Below, in pieces: positions 16,765 through 24,638 of a stretch of DNA of 64,000 nucleotides. The DNA is taken from assembly GCF_022751215.1 (NCBI RefSeq), contig NZ_JAICDG010000005.1:62001-126000 (forward strand), read 5' to 3'. The number at the start of each line of letters is the position of its first letter. Position 1 is the first letter of the stretch. Origin of the DNA: Actinomadura terrae. GTDB lineage: Bacteria > Actinomycetota > Actinomycetes > Streptosporangiales > Streptosporangiaceae. Position numbers and translations under genes: made by a program. The notes beneath the pieces were generated by a model, which was not told where the DNA came from, searched no databases, and was given only the letters and a program-made list of their open reading frames with translations.

Positions 16765-16792
16765 ACCAGCCCAAACACGTGGTGCGGTTCAC
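16754..16792 (-). CDS. trpS leader peptide with tandem Trp codons
   Basis: The frame GTG..TAG encodes MNRTTCLGWWPS, 12 residues. The two Trp codons are at 16763-16768, two codons before the stop. The stop codon lies in the loop of the first hairpin, which is standard attenuator geometry. GGCGGC precedes the GTG as a weak ribosome binding site. It is too short for gene finders. Adjacent Trp codons in front of trpS are very unlikely by chance. Confidence 0.85.
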   Translation of the reverse strand: MNRTTCLGWWPS

Positions 16793-16867
16793 GCCGCCAA
16801 CAATAGCCCATCAAATAGCGCTGCTCATAGATAATCTGGAACGGAACCAAATGAGTATCCTGGCGGT

Positions 16868-17356
16868 ATGACAGCTCTCGCCCCCGCGAACACCGAACCG
16901 GACCTGTCGTTCTTCCTCGACCACACCACGCACGTGCTGAAGACGCAGATGACCGCCGCGCTGGCCGAGGTCGGGCTGACGCCGCGCATGCACTGCGTCC
17001 TGGTGCACGCGCTGGAGGAGGAGCGCACCCAGATCCAGCTCGCCGAGATCGGCGACATGGACAAGACCACGATGGTCGTGACCGTGGACGCGCTGGAGAA
17101 GGCCGGGCTCGCCGAGCGCCGTCCGTCCTCGTCCGACCGGCGGGCCCGCATCATCGCGGTCACCGAGGAGGGCGAGCGCGCCGCCGCCCGGGGCCAGCAG
17201 GTCGTGGACCGCGTCCACGGCGCCGTCCTCGACGCGCTGCCAGAGGCCGACCGCGCCACTTTTCTGCGGGCACTGCGGACTCTGGCCGAGGGGCACCTGA
17301 GCACGCCCGTCGAGAACCCGCAGCCGGTGCGGCGCGCCCGGCAGCGCACCAGGTAG
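16868..17356 (+). CDS. MarR family transcriptional regulator
   Basis: This 162-residue MarR protein contains TQIQLAEIGDMDKTTMVVTVDALEKAGLAERRPSSSDRRARIIAVTEEGERAA (recognition helix and wing). The TATCCT box at 16856-16861 lies 6 bases before the ATG, suggesting a leaderless mRNA. It is divergent from the trpS leader, and 76 bp downstream lies a DHA2 efflux gene on the same strand. A role as repressor of that pump is the natural guess. Confidence 0.9.
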   Translation: MTALAPANTEPDLSFFLDHTTHVLKTQMTAALAEVGLTPRMHCVLVHALEEERTQIQLAEIGDMDKTTMVVTVDALEKAGLAERRPSSSDRRARIIAVTEEGERAAARGQQVVDRVHGAVLDALPEADRATFLRALRTLAEGHLSTPVENPQPVRRARQRTR

Positions 17357-17432
17357 GCCGCCCAGGAGGTCCACAACAAAATAAGTCCGTCAGGGATCGT
17401 CTGTTATGGGACTATCTGCTACGGTCTCTCCC

Positions 17433-18950
17433 ATGTCCCCACGACACGGGTCCTCTGACCACGGGTTCTCCCAACACGGGTTCTCCCAACACGGGCAGAC
17501 CGCGGTCTCCCCCTCCTTCCTGCGCTCGCGCTGGGCGGCGCTCGGCGTGCTGTCCGCGACCATGCTCATGACGATCCTGGACGGCAGCATCGTGACCGTC
17601 GCGATGCCCGCCATCCAGCGCGACCTCGGCTTCTCCCCCGGCGGGCTGAGCTGGGTCGTCAACGCCTACCTGATCCCGCTCGGCGGCCTGCTGCTGCTCG
17701 CCGGACGGCTCGGCGACCTCCTCGGCCGCCGGACGCTGTTCCTCGCGGGCAACACGCTGTTCACCGGCGCGTCCGTGCTCGCGGGCGCGGCGAACGGCCC
17801 CGGCCTGCTGATCGCCGCCCGGTTCCTCCAGGGCGTCGGGAGCGCGCTGGCCTCCGCCGTCGTGCTCGGCATCCTCGTGACGCTGTTCACCGACCCGCGC
17901 GAGCGCACCCGCGCGATCGGGATCTTCAGCTTCACCGGCGCGGCGGGCGCGTCGATCGGGCAGGTGCTCGGCGGCGTGCTGACCGACGCGCTGAGCTGGC
18001 ACTGGATCTTCCTCATCAACCTGCCGATCGGCGTCGCGACCGTGCTGCTCGCGCTCCCGGCGCTGCCCCGCGACCGCGGCGCGGGCCTGTCCGCCGGGGC
18101 GGACGCGGCGGGCGCGCTGCTCGTCACCTCCGGCCTGATGCTCGGGATCTACACGGTCGTCAAGGTCGAGCGGTACGGGTGGCTGTCGGCGCACACGCTC
18201 GGCCTCGGCGCGGTGTCGCTCGGGCTGCTCGCCGCGTTCGCCGCCCGCCAGGCCACCGCCGCGACGCCGCTGGTGCCGCCGCGCTTCCTGCGCTCGCGGA
18301 CGGTGGCGGTCTCCTACGCCGTCCAGATGCTGACGCTGTCGGCGATGTTCTCCTTCCAGGTCATCGTCGCGCTCTACATGCAGAAGGTGCTCGGCTACGG
18401 CGCGCTCGACACCGGCCTCGCCATGCTCCCGGCGGCCGTCGCGATCGGCGCGGTGTCGCTGCTGGCCTCGCCCCGGCTGGTCGCGCGGTTCGGTGAACGG
18501 GTGATCCTGTTCGCGGGGCTGGTGCTGCTGGCCGCCGCGATGGTCTGGCTCACGACCGTCCCGGTGGACGCGGACTACGTCGCCGACCTGCTGCCGGTGT
18601 TCGTCCTGGTCGCGGGCGCGGGGCTCGTGATCCCGGCGCTGACCGGGCTCGGGATGTCCAGCGCCGGGCCGCAGGACGCGGGGCTCGCCTCCGGCATGCT
18701 CACGACCGTCCAGCAGGTCGGGATGGCGCTCGGCGTCGCGGTCCTGACGACGCTCGCCGCCGCCCGCACCGAGGGCCTGCGTGCGGACGGCCGTTCTGAG
18801 GCCGCCGCGCTCACCTCCGGCTACCACCTGGCCTTCGCCGTCTCCGCCGGACTCCTCGTCGCCGCGCTTCTCCTCACCCTGTTCGCCCTGCGGCGGCGGC
18901 CGGTTCCCGCGCGGCAGGAGACCGAGACCCCGACGTCCGTCACCATCTGA
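17433..18950 (+). CDS. DHA2-family MFS multidrug transporter
   Basis: This is a 505-residue membrane protein with about 14 TM segments, the EmrB/QacA size class. LTMILDGSIVTVAMPAIQRDLG-like motif D1 is in TM1 (TILDGSIVTVAMPAI), and GRLGDLLGRRTLFLAG is loop 2-3. LGPVLGG-type motif C appears as GQVLGGVLTDALSWHWIF. The TACGGT box at 17420-17425 lies 7 bases before ATG 17433, supporting a leaderless start; an ATG at 17406 would add nine residues. The N-terminus contains a short tandem GFSQH repeat encoded by a 15-bp direct repeat. Confidence 0.9.
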   Translation: MSPRHGSSDHGFSQHGFSQHGQTAVSPSFLRSRWAALGVLSATMLMTILDGSIVTVAMPAIQRDLGFSPGGLSWVVNAYLIPLGGLLLLAGRLGDLLGRRTLFLAGNTLFTGASVLAGAANGPGLLIAARFLQGVGSALASAVVLGILVTLFTDPRERTRAIGIFSFTGAAGASIGQVLGGVLTDALSWHWIFLINLPIGVATVLLALPALPRDRGAGLSAGADAAGALLVTSGLMLGIYTVVKVERYGWLSAHTLGLGAVSLGLLAAFAARQATAATPLVPPRFLRSRTVAVSYAVQMLTLSAMFSFQVIVALYMQKVLGYGALDTGLAMLPAAVAIGAVSLLASPRLVARFGERVILFAGLVLLAAAMVWLTTVPVDADYVADLLPVFVLVAGAGLVIPALTGLGMSSAGPQDAGLASGMLTTVQQVGMALGVAVLTTLAAARTEGLRADGRSEAAALTSGYHLAFAVSAGLLVAALLLTLFALRRRPVPARQETETPTSVTI

Positions 18951-18962
18951 AGGAGAAGGATC

Positions 18963-19430
18963 ATGACCGAGTACGGCCCCGGACAGGGACCCGGCCCGAA
19001 GTCCATCGGCGAGGACGACCTCGCCCGCGTGCTCGCCGAGCAGACGTTCGCCGTCCTCGCCACGAACCGCGCGAATGGCCACCCGCACCTGTCGACCGTC
19101 GTCTACGACTGGGACCCGGCCGAGCGCGTCGTCCGGATCTCGACCACGGCGGGCCGCGCCAAGGTGCGGCAGATCAGCGCCGACCCCCGGGCGGCGCTGC
19201 ACGCGGCCACCCCGGACCACATGGCGTTCGCGGTCGCCGAGGGCACCGCCGAGCTGTCCGAGATATCAAAGGAGCCCGGCGACGCGACCGGACGGGAACT
19301 CCTGGCCATGACACCGGGCTTCGACGACCCCGACGACGAACGCCTCTTCCTGGAGCAGATGGTCAAGGACAGGCGGCTCGTCATCCGCCTGCGCGTGAAC
19401 CGCCTCTACGGCACCGTTCTCGCGGACTGA
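18963..19430 (+). CDS. PPOX-class pyridoxamine-phosphate-oxidase-like flavoprotein (F420/FMN type)
   Basis: This 155-residue split-barrel protein has FAVLATNRANGHPHLSTVVYDWD, VRISTTAGRAKVRQISADPRAAL, AFAVAEGTAELS and the terminal VNRLYGTVLAD. These are typical of small F420H2- or FMN-dependent oxidoreductases of actinobacteria. It starts 12 bp after the MFS stop behind GAAGGAGAAGG, so it is co-transcribed with the pump. Such enzymes often reduce quinones, biliverdin or drugs; the substrate here is unknown. Confidence 0.85.
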   Translation: MTEYGPGQGPGPKSIGEDDLARVLAEQTFAVLATNRANGHPHLSTVVYDWDPAERVVRISTTAGRAKVRQISADPRAALHAATPDHMAFAVAEGTAELSEISKEPGDATGRELLAMTPGFDDPDDERLFLEQMVKDRRLVIRLRVNRLYGTVLAD

Positions 19431-19446
19431 GCCCAGGTGGCCGGGC

Positions 19447-20355
19447 TCAGCGCGGGAGGATGATCAGCAGCAGCGGCAGGCCCGCGACGATCGGCACCGC
19501 GACGGTGGCGGCGAGCCGGGTCGCCCTCGGCAGCGGCTGCGGTTCCAGGAGCCGCTTGACCCGCGCGATGACCGGGATGTCGTCGGTGGACGCGACGCCC
19601 AGCGTCCCCGACGGCGCCGCCGCCGGACGCGCCGCCGCGAACCGCAGCAGCGCGGTCGCCAGCTCGCGCGGCGGCCGCCCCGACCGGGCCCGGTCGTCGG
19701 CGGCCATCTCGATCAACAGCTCCACCGCGTCCAGACATCGTCCGACCAGCCGGAACTGCGGGAACACCTGCCGCAGCGACGCGAACGGCAGCAGCACCAG
19801 GTCGTGCCGCTCCCGCGCGTGCGCGCGCTCGTGCGCGAGCACGGCGGCCAGCTCCGCCTCGTCGAGCAGCTCCAGCGTCCCGGCGCTCACCACGACCTTC
19901 GACGAGCGCACCCCGGGCACGCAGTAGGCGGCGGCGCCCGGGTGGTCGAGGACGAGCGTCCCCGGCACGGTCGAGTCCGACCGCGACACCAGCGCCAGCA
20001 GCGCCCGGTGCCGGGCGCGCGCCCGCACGACCCGCACCACCGCGTACATCAGCATCGCCAGCAGCACGCCGGTGAGGCTGACGGCCGACAGCAGCGCGGC
20101 CATGTGCGGCGCGTCCAGCCGGGCGGCCTGGTCGTCGAGCAGGCCGGGCACACCGCCCGCGACGCCCCGGCCGTAGGGCAGCAGGGCGACGCCGAGGAGC
20201 GCGCCGATCGTGGCGACCCCCCAGCACAGCCCGAGGGCCTGCCAGAGGGCGATCCCGGTACGCGGCGTCCGCCACGTCCACCGGGCCCCGGACAGCAGGT
20301 GCGCCCCGCCGACGGTCCCGAGGGAGATCAGTGCGAGCAGGGCGGCGCCGGTCAT
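19447..20355 (-). CDS. M56-family membrane metallopeptidase (BlaR1-like, no sensor domain)
   Basis: This 302-residue protein has TM segments near residues 1-20, 37-60, 86-110 and a C-terminal one (VAVPIVAGLPLLLIILP). The zinc motif HERAH is at residues 175-179 in ELAAVLAHERAHARERHD. It lacks the extracellular beta-lactam-binding domain of BlaR1. The ATG overlaps the BlaI stop as ATGA, so the two genes are a translationally coupled pair. The protease probably cleaves BlaI to relieve repression, as in BlaR1-BlaI; the inducing signal is unknown. Confidence 0.9.
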   Translation of the reverse strand: MTGAALLALISLGTVGGAHLLSGARWTWRTPRTGIALWQALGLCWGVATIGALLGVALLPYGRGVAGGVPGLLDDQAARLDAPHMAALLSAVSLTGVLLAMLMYAVVRVVRARARHRALLALVSRSDSTVPGTLVLDHPGAAAYCVPGVRSSKVVVSAGTLELLDEAELAAVLAHERAHARERHDLVLLPFASLRQVFPQFRLVGRCLDAVELLIEMAADDRARSGRPPRELATALLRFAAARPAAAPSGTLGVASTDDIPVIARVKRLLEPQPLPRATRLAATVAVPIVAGLPLLLIILPR

Positions 20356-20735
20356 GCCGGAGGTTCCTTGCCCGTGAGCCCGGCGAGGGCCTCGCGGATC
20401 ACGTCGATCTCGTCGCTCGACACCGAGCGGACGAAGTGCGCCAGCGCCGCGTCGCGGTCGCCGGTCTCGTTCAGGGCGCCGAGCATCAGCTCCGCCACAT
20501 AGCCCTCCCGGCTGGCGACCGGCTGGTAGCGCCAGGCCCGCCCGTCGCGCTCCCGTTCCAGGAAGCCCTTCTTGGCGAGCCTGTCCAGGACGGTCATGAC
20601 CGTGGTGTGCGCGAGGTCCCGGTCACCGGCGAGGGCACGGCTCACGTCGCGGGCCGTGGCCGCCTCGACACCGGCGTCCTCCCGCGCCCACAGAACCTCC
20701 ATGACCGTGCGTTCAAGCTCTCCGAGACCCTTCAC
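20352..20735 (-). CDS. BlaI/MecI/CopY family transcriptional repressor
   Basis: This 127-residue regulator has the Penicillinase_R winged helix: GELERTVMEVLWAREDAG, ARDVSRALAGDRDLAHTTVMTVLDRLAKKGFLERERDGRAWRYQPV. The C-terminal helices mediate dimerisation. The start is GTG 20735, with TACCCT 7 bases upstream, hence probably leaderless. It is divergent from cydAB; three GTAGTACTAC-type palindromes in the gap are the obvious binding sites. It is coupled to the M56 protease gene. Confidence 0.93.
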   Translation of the reverse strand: MKGLGELERTVMEVLWAREDAGVEAATARDVSRALAGDRDLAHTTVMTVLDRLAKKGFLERERDGRAWRYQPVASREGYVAELMLGALNETGDRDAALAHFVRSVSSDEIDVIREALAGLTGKEPPA

Positions 20736-20777
20736 GCAAGCCAGGGTAACCGATTGAGAGCCATGTCACCACGTCAG

Positions 20778-20817
20778 GTAGTACTACGAGCTTTAGTACT
20801 ACAGCTCGTAGTACTAC
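20778..20817. promoter_or_regulatory. 40-bp palindromic BlaI-type operator at cydA promoter
   Basis: GTAGTACTAC occurs at 20778-20787 and 20808-20817, with TTAGTACTAC between them at 20793-20802. The three sites repeat every 15 bp. The outer 15-mers GTAGTACTACGAGCT and AGCTCGTAGTACTAC are exact reverse complements. The third site overlaps TACATT (20815-20820), the likely -10 of cydA, whose ATG follows 7 bases later. TACTA/TAGTA half-sites are typical of BlaI-family operators. Confidence 0.75.
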
Positions 20818-20827
20818 ATTTTGTCGT

Positions 20828-22201
20828 ATGAGCACCGTCGCGCTCCTCGCCGACGCGGTCACCAACGGGGGTGCCGCGTCCCCGGCCGACTACATGGCCG
20901 CCCGCCAGCAGATGGCCTTCACGCTGGGCTTCCATATCGTGCTGGCCTCCATCGGCATCGGACTCCCCGCCATCACCCTGCTCGCCGAGTGGCGCTCGAT
21001 GCGCACCGGCGACGCCGTCTACGCCGAACTCGCGCGCCGCTGGATGAAGGCGGCGGGCGTGCTGTTCGCGGTCGGCGCGGTCTCCGGCACCGTCCTGTCG
21101 TTCGAGATGGGCACCCTCTGGCCCGGCTTCATGGACAAGTACGGGCAGGTCTTCGGCACCTCGTTCGCGCTGGAGGGCATCGCCTTCTTCATCGAGGCGA
21201 TCTTCATGGGCGTCTACCTGTACGGCTGGGACCGGCTGTCCCCGCGCGTGCACTTCCTCACCGGTATCCCCGTCGTGATCGCCGGGCTGCTGTCGGCGGC
21301 GTTCGTCCTCACCGTGAACTCGTGGATGAACCAGCCGCGCGGGTTCAGGCTGGTGAACGGCGAGGTCACCGACGTGGACCCGCTGGCCGCGATGTTCAAC
21401 CCGGCGACGCCCGTCCAGGCCGTCCACCTGATCCTGGCGTCCCTGATGGTCTGCGGGTTCATCGTCGCCTCGGTGTACGCGGTCGGTCTGCTACGCGACC
21501 GCAAGGCAGGACGCGAGGACCGCTACAACCGCATCGGGTTCGCCATCCCGTTCTCGCTCGGCGCGGTGTGCGCCCCGCTCCAGGTGATCGTGGGCGACTG
21601 GGCGGTCCGGTTCGTCGCCGACAACCAGCCCGCCAAGTTCGCCGCCATGGAGGGCGTCGAGCACACCCAGGCCGGGCAGCCGTTCCGGTTCGCGGTCTTC
21701 GAGATCCCGAACGCCCTGTCGCTGATGCTGAAGTTCGACGCGCACGCGACCCTGCGCGGCATGGACTCGATCCCGGTGGACGACCGCCCGCCCGCCGAGG
21801 TCGTCAAGACCTCGTTCGAGATCATGATCACGCTCGGCATGGTGCTGCTCGCCCTCGCCGCCTGGTGGGGCTTCGCATGCTGGCGCCGCCGCCGCTCGCC
21901 CGGCCTGGTCTGGCACCCCTGGTTCCTGCGCGTCGCCGCGACCGCGGGCGTCCTGGCCGCCGTCGCCATGGAGGCCGGGTGGACGACCACGGAGGTCGGA
22001 CGGCAGCCCTGGATCGTCTACGGCGTGATGCGCACCGAGGAGGCGATCAACCCCAACCCGGGCCTGCGCTACGGGCTCTACATCGTGCTCGCCGTCTACG
22101 CCGTCCTCGCGGCCGCGACGATCAGCGTCCTGCGCCGGATGCGGCACACGCCCCCGGTCGCCGCCACCGCCCCCGAACCGGAACTGGAGCCCGCGCCATG
22201 A
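20828..22201 (+). CDS. cydA: Cytochrome bd oxidase subunit I
   Basis: This is a 457-residue membrane quinol oxidase subunit with the heme-ligand region FTLGFHIVLASIGIGLPAI (His36). GTVLSFEMGTLWPGF, FALEGIAFFIEAIFMGVYLYGWDRL and PWIVYGVMRTEEAINP are all CydA signatures. The quinol-binding loop is of the short type (overall length 457). Transcription is probably leaderless and overlapped by the BlaI-type operator. It is followed by cydB with an ATGA overlap. No cydDC assembly transporter is in the window. Confidence 0.96.
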   Translation: MSTVALLADAVTNGGAASPADYMAARQQMAFTLGFHIVLASIGIGLPAITLLAEWRSMRTGDAVYAELARRWMKAAGVLFAVGAVSGTVLSFEMGTLWPGFMDKYGQVFGTSFALEGIAFFIEAIFMGVYLYGWDRLSPRVHFLTGIPVVIAGLLSAAFVLTVNSWMNQPRGFRLVNGEVTDVDPLAAMFNPATPVQAVHLILASLMVCGFIVASVYAVGLLRDRKAGREDRYNRIGFAIPFSLGAVCAPLQVIVGDWAVRFVADNQPAKFAAMEGVEHTQAGQPFRFAVFEIPNALSLMLKFDAHATLRGMDSIPVDDRPPAEVVKTSFEIMITLGMVLLALAAWWGFACWRRRRSPGLVWHPWFLRVAATAGVLAAVAMEAGWTTTEVGRQPWIVYGVMRTEEAINPNPGLRYGLYIVLAVYAVLAAATISVLRRMRHTPPVAATAPEPELEPAP

Positions 22202-23082
22202 CCACCGCAGCGACCGCCCTCATCCTCGCCGGGCTCTCGGCCTACCTGCTGTTCGGCGGCGCCGACTTCGGCGCGGGGCTCTGGCACCTGGTCTCCCGCC
22301 GCCGCGCCGACAAGGACGTCATCGAGCACGCGATGGGCCCGCTCTGGGAGGCCAACCACGTCTGGCTGATCTTCGTGATGGTCATGACCTGGACCGCGTT
22401 CCCGCCCGTCTTCGCGGACGTGATGTCCGAGCACTGGGTCCCGCTGTCGCTCGCCGCGCTCGGCATCGTCGCCCGGGGCAGCACGTTCGTGTTCAGCAAG
22501 GCCGACCCCGACCAGCGCTGGTACCCGTGGCTGTTCGGCGCCTCGTCCGTGCTCACCCCCTACTGCTTGGGCTCGGTCGCGGCGGTCGTCGCCACCGGCG
22601 GTTCGTCCTGGCTGAGCCCCACCGGCCTGTACGGCGGCGTCCTCACCACCGCGCTCTGCGCCTACCTCGCCGCCGTCTACCTGATCTGGGACGCCCGCCG
22701 CCTCGGCGACAACGACGCCTCGCTCCGCTTCCGCGGCTTCGCCCTGCTCTCCGGCGCCGCCGTCGGCCTGCTCGCCCTGCCCGGCGCCGCCGCGCTCGGC
22801 GTGCGGTCCCCGATGATCTGGCTGTCGGCCCTCGCGGGGACGGTGTCGCTGGTCCTGCTGGTGCGCCGCGCGTACCTGTCCGTCCGCGTGACGGGCGGGC
22901 TGGCCGTCGTGACCGTGCTGTGGGGCGCGGCCCAGATGTCGGGCCTGGACCTGGACGGCGCCGCCGCGCAGGACGCCGTGCTCCGGATCGTCTTCATCGC
23001 ACTGGGCGTGGGCGCGCTGATCCTCGTCCCGTCCATGACCTGGCTGTACGTGCTGTTCCAGCGGCAGCCCCGCGCCCACTGA
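22198..23082 (+). CDS. cydB: Cytochrome bd oxidase subunit II
   Basis: This 294-residue subunit starts MTTAATALILAGLSAYLLFGGADFGAG. It contains AMGPLWEANHVWLIFVMVMTWTAFPPVFADVM, the CydB core that contacts CydA. It is shorter than E. coli CydB (about 380), lacking some loop regions, but the hydrophobic profile is complete to the final SMTWLYVLFQRQP. It overlaps cydA by four bases. A 14-bp-stem hairpin follows the stop. Confidence 0.93.
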   Translation: MTTAATALILAGLSAYLLFGGADFGAGLWHLVSRRRADKDVIEHAMGPLWEANHVWLIFVMVMTWTAFPPVFADVMSEHWVPLSLAALGIVARGSTFVFSKADPDQRWYPWLFGASSVLTPYCLGSVAAVVATGGSSWLSPTGLYGGVLTTALCAYLAAVYLIWDARRLGDNDASLRFRGFALLSGAAVGLLALPGAAALGVRSPMIWLSALAGTVSLVLLVRRAYLSVRVTGGLAVVTVLWGAAQMSGLDLDGAAAQDAVLRIVFIALGVGALILVPSMTWLYVLFQRQPRAH

Positions 23083-23085
23083 GCA

Positions 23086-23133
23086 AGCGGTGTGCCGGGA
23101 CCGCGGTCGGCAACCAAGCCCCGGCACACCGCT
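23086..23133 (+). terminator. Long-stem hairpin after cydB
   Basis: AGCGGTGTGCCGGG (23086-23099) and CCCGGCACACCGCT (23120-23133) form a perfect 14-bp stem beginning 3 bases after the cydB stop. There is no U-run after it, so it may act as a GC-rich terminator or as an mRNA-stabilising 3' structure. Confidence 0.55.
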
Positions 23134-23162
23134 CCCCCACCTGCCGCCTACCATGACCCGGC

Positions 23163-23651
23163 ATGGCGGACCTGTACGAATTGCTGCTCGTCGCCGAGCT
23201 TCCCGCGGACCTTCCCGAGGCGGAGCTGGCCGAACTGCGCTGGCATCTGGGGCTCGGCCCGGAACCGGAGCGGTTCGCGATCGTCACCGACGGCCTTCCC
23301 GTGGTGACGGCCGACGACGACGGCGAGCCCCTCCCCGAAGCGCTCTGGACGGTCGAGCACCTCCCCCTGCTGGCGGGACGCGGCGCCGCCGACGCCAGGA
23401 TCGGCGGGGTGCTGTTCTCCGAACTCGTCCGGCGCGAAGGGTCGCAGAACGCGAACTGGGCGCTGACCTCGCGCCAGGTTCTCCACCCCGACGTCCAGGA
23501 CGAGCTGGCCCAGCTCCTCGGCTGGCTGCGGCGGCGCGCGGTCGGCCACGGAGGCGCGCCGCCGTGCCTGAGCTGCCACCTGCGCCACCACGAGGAGGGC
23601 CCGGCCCTGCGACCGGTCGCCGTGGACGGCTCCGAACCCCTCATGCGCTAG
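23163..23651 (+). CDS. Hypothetical protein, 162 aa, with C-terminal CxxC
   Basis: I do not recognise this 162-residue protein. It looks soluble and acidic in the first half (ELPADLPEAELAELRWHLGLGPEP). The C-terminal CLSCHLRHHEEGP motif could bind a metal. Its first part has the look of a small ferredoxin-like alpha/beta domain. TACCAT lies 8 bases before the ATG, compatible with a leaderless transcript. Its 3' end overlaps the convergent epimerase gene by 11 bases. Confidence 0.65.
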   Translation: MADLYELLLVAELPADLPEAELAELRWHLGLGPEPERFAIVTDGLPVVTADDDGEPLPEALWTVEHLPLLAGRGAADARIGGVLFSELVRREGSQNANWALTSRQVLHPDVQDELAQLLGWLRRRAVGHGGAPPCLSCHLRHHEEGPALRPVAVDGSEPLMR

Positions 23652-24558
23652 CGCCGCTGAGGTCCTCCCGGATCCAGTCGAGGACGGATGTGTGCTCGGG
23701 CTGCCAGTCGAGATCGGCGCGGGCGGCGGCGTCGCGGACGCGGCTGTTCGAGCCGAGCGCGTAGACGGCCGGTTCGTAGCCCCACGCGGCGATCGCGGAG
23801 TCGATGTCCCAGGGCTGGGCGGGGCCCTGGCCGAGGGCGGCGGCGATCGCGTCCGTGATCGCCTTGAACGACGCCTCGCCGCTCTCGACGAAGTAGAAGG
23901 CCCCGGCGGGAGCGCGGGTCAGCGCCCTGACGTAGAGCTCCACGACGTCGTCGACATGGACGGTCGACCAGATGTTGGCGCCGGGGCCGATGTGCCGGGC
24001 GACACCGCTGCTCTCGGCCTGCCGCACGAGCAGGGGGATCTGGACGCTGTCGCGCGCGAGCCCGCGGCCGTGCCCGTAGATCAGCGTGTTGCACAGGACC
24101 GCCGACCGCACGCCGTGGTCGGCGGCCGCCAGGACCCGGCGGTCGATGGCCACCCGGGCGGCCTTGTCCTCGGCGGGCTGCCAGCCCGGGGCCAGCACCT
24201 CCTCCTCCGTCCAGACCTTGTCGGACGCCTCGCCCCGCGCGTCCTCCCCCACGATGCTGGACCCGCTGGTGTGCAGGAACGGCTTGCCGGAGCCCTGGAG
24301 CGCCGCCACGAACGCCTCGACCGCACCGGCATGGTCGCTGTCGGCCGCGTTGATCACCGCGTCGGCCTCGGACGCGGCGCGGACCAGGACGTCGCGGTCG
24401 TCGAGCGTCCCCGCGACCGGCTCGATCCCGATCCGGCGGAGGGCGTCCGCCGACGCGTCCGAGCGGGCCAGCCCGGCGACCGTGTGCCCCTCGGCGATGA
24501 GCCGGACGCCGATCGAGCCCCCGATGTAGCCGGTCGCCCCGGTCAGGAATATGCGCAT
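23641..24558 (-). CDS. NAD-dependent epimerase/dehydratase family protein
   Basis: This 305-residue extended SDR begins MRIFLTGATGYIGGSIGVRLIAEGHTVAGLARS (Rossmann). LHTSGSSIVGED supplies the Ser position, and NTLIYGHGRGLARDSVQIPLLVRQA and STVHVDDVVELYVRAL are typical of the family. It is similar to NmrA/YwnB-like oxidoreductases; the substrate is unknown. GAGGT precedes ATG 24558. The 80 bases upstream (24559-24638) are unusually AT-rich for this genome (CATATACATATATC) and form a likely promoter/operator. Confidence 0.87.
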   Translation of the reverse strand: MRIFLTGATGYIGGSIGVRLIAEGHTVAGLARSDASADALRRIGIEPVAGTLDDRDVLVRAASEADAVINAADSDHAGAVEAFVAALQGSGKPFLHTSGSSIVGEDARGEASDKVWTEEEVLAPGWQPAEDKAARVAIDRRVLAAADHGVRSAVLCNTLIYGHGRGLARDSVQIPLLVRQAESSGVARHIGPGANIWSTVHVDDVVELYVRALTRAPAGAFYFVESGEASFKAITDAIAAALGQGPAQPWDIDSAIAAWGYEPAVYALGSNSRVRDAAARADLDWQPEHTSVLDWIREDLSGASA

Positions 24559-24638
24559 CAGACCTCATTTATGTGCACTTACACTATCTGCATATACATA
24601 TATCTTGGATAGCGCGCACACGGCCTGTCAAGCCGCGC

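Noticed and set aside
16642..16860. T-box riboswitch in the trpS leader
   Set aside because: No T-box sequence is present; the Trp-codon leader peptide and competing hairpins explain the region.
22096..23154. 352-codon minus-strand frame across cydB
   Set aside because: It is antisense to an unmistakable cydB and consists of Gly/Arg/Asp-rich shadow sequence.
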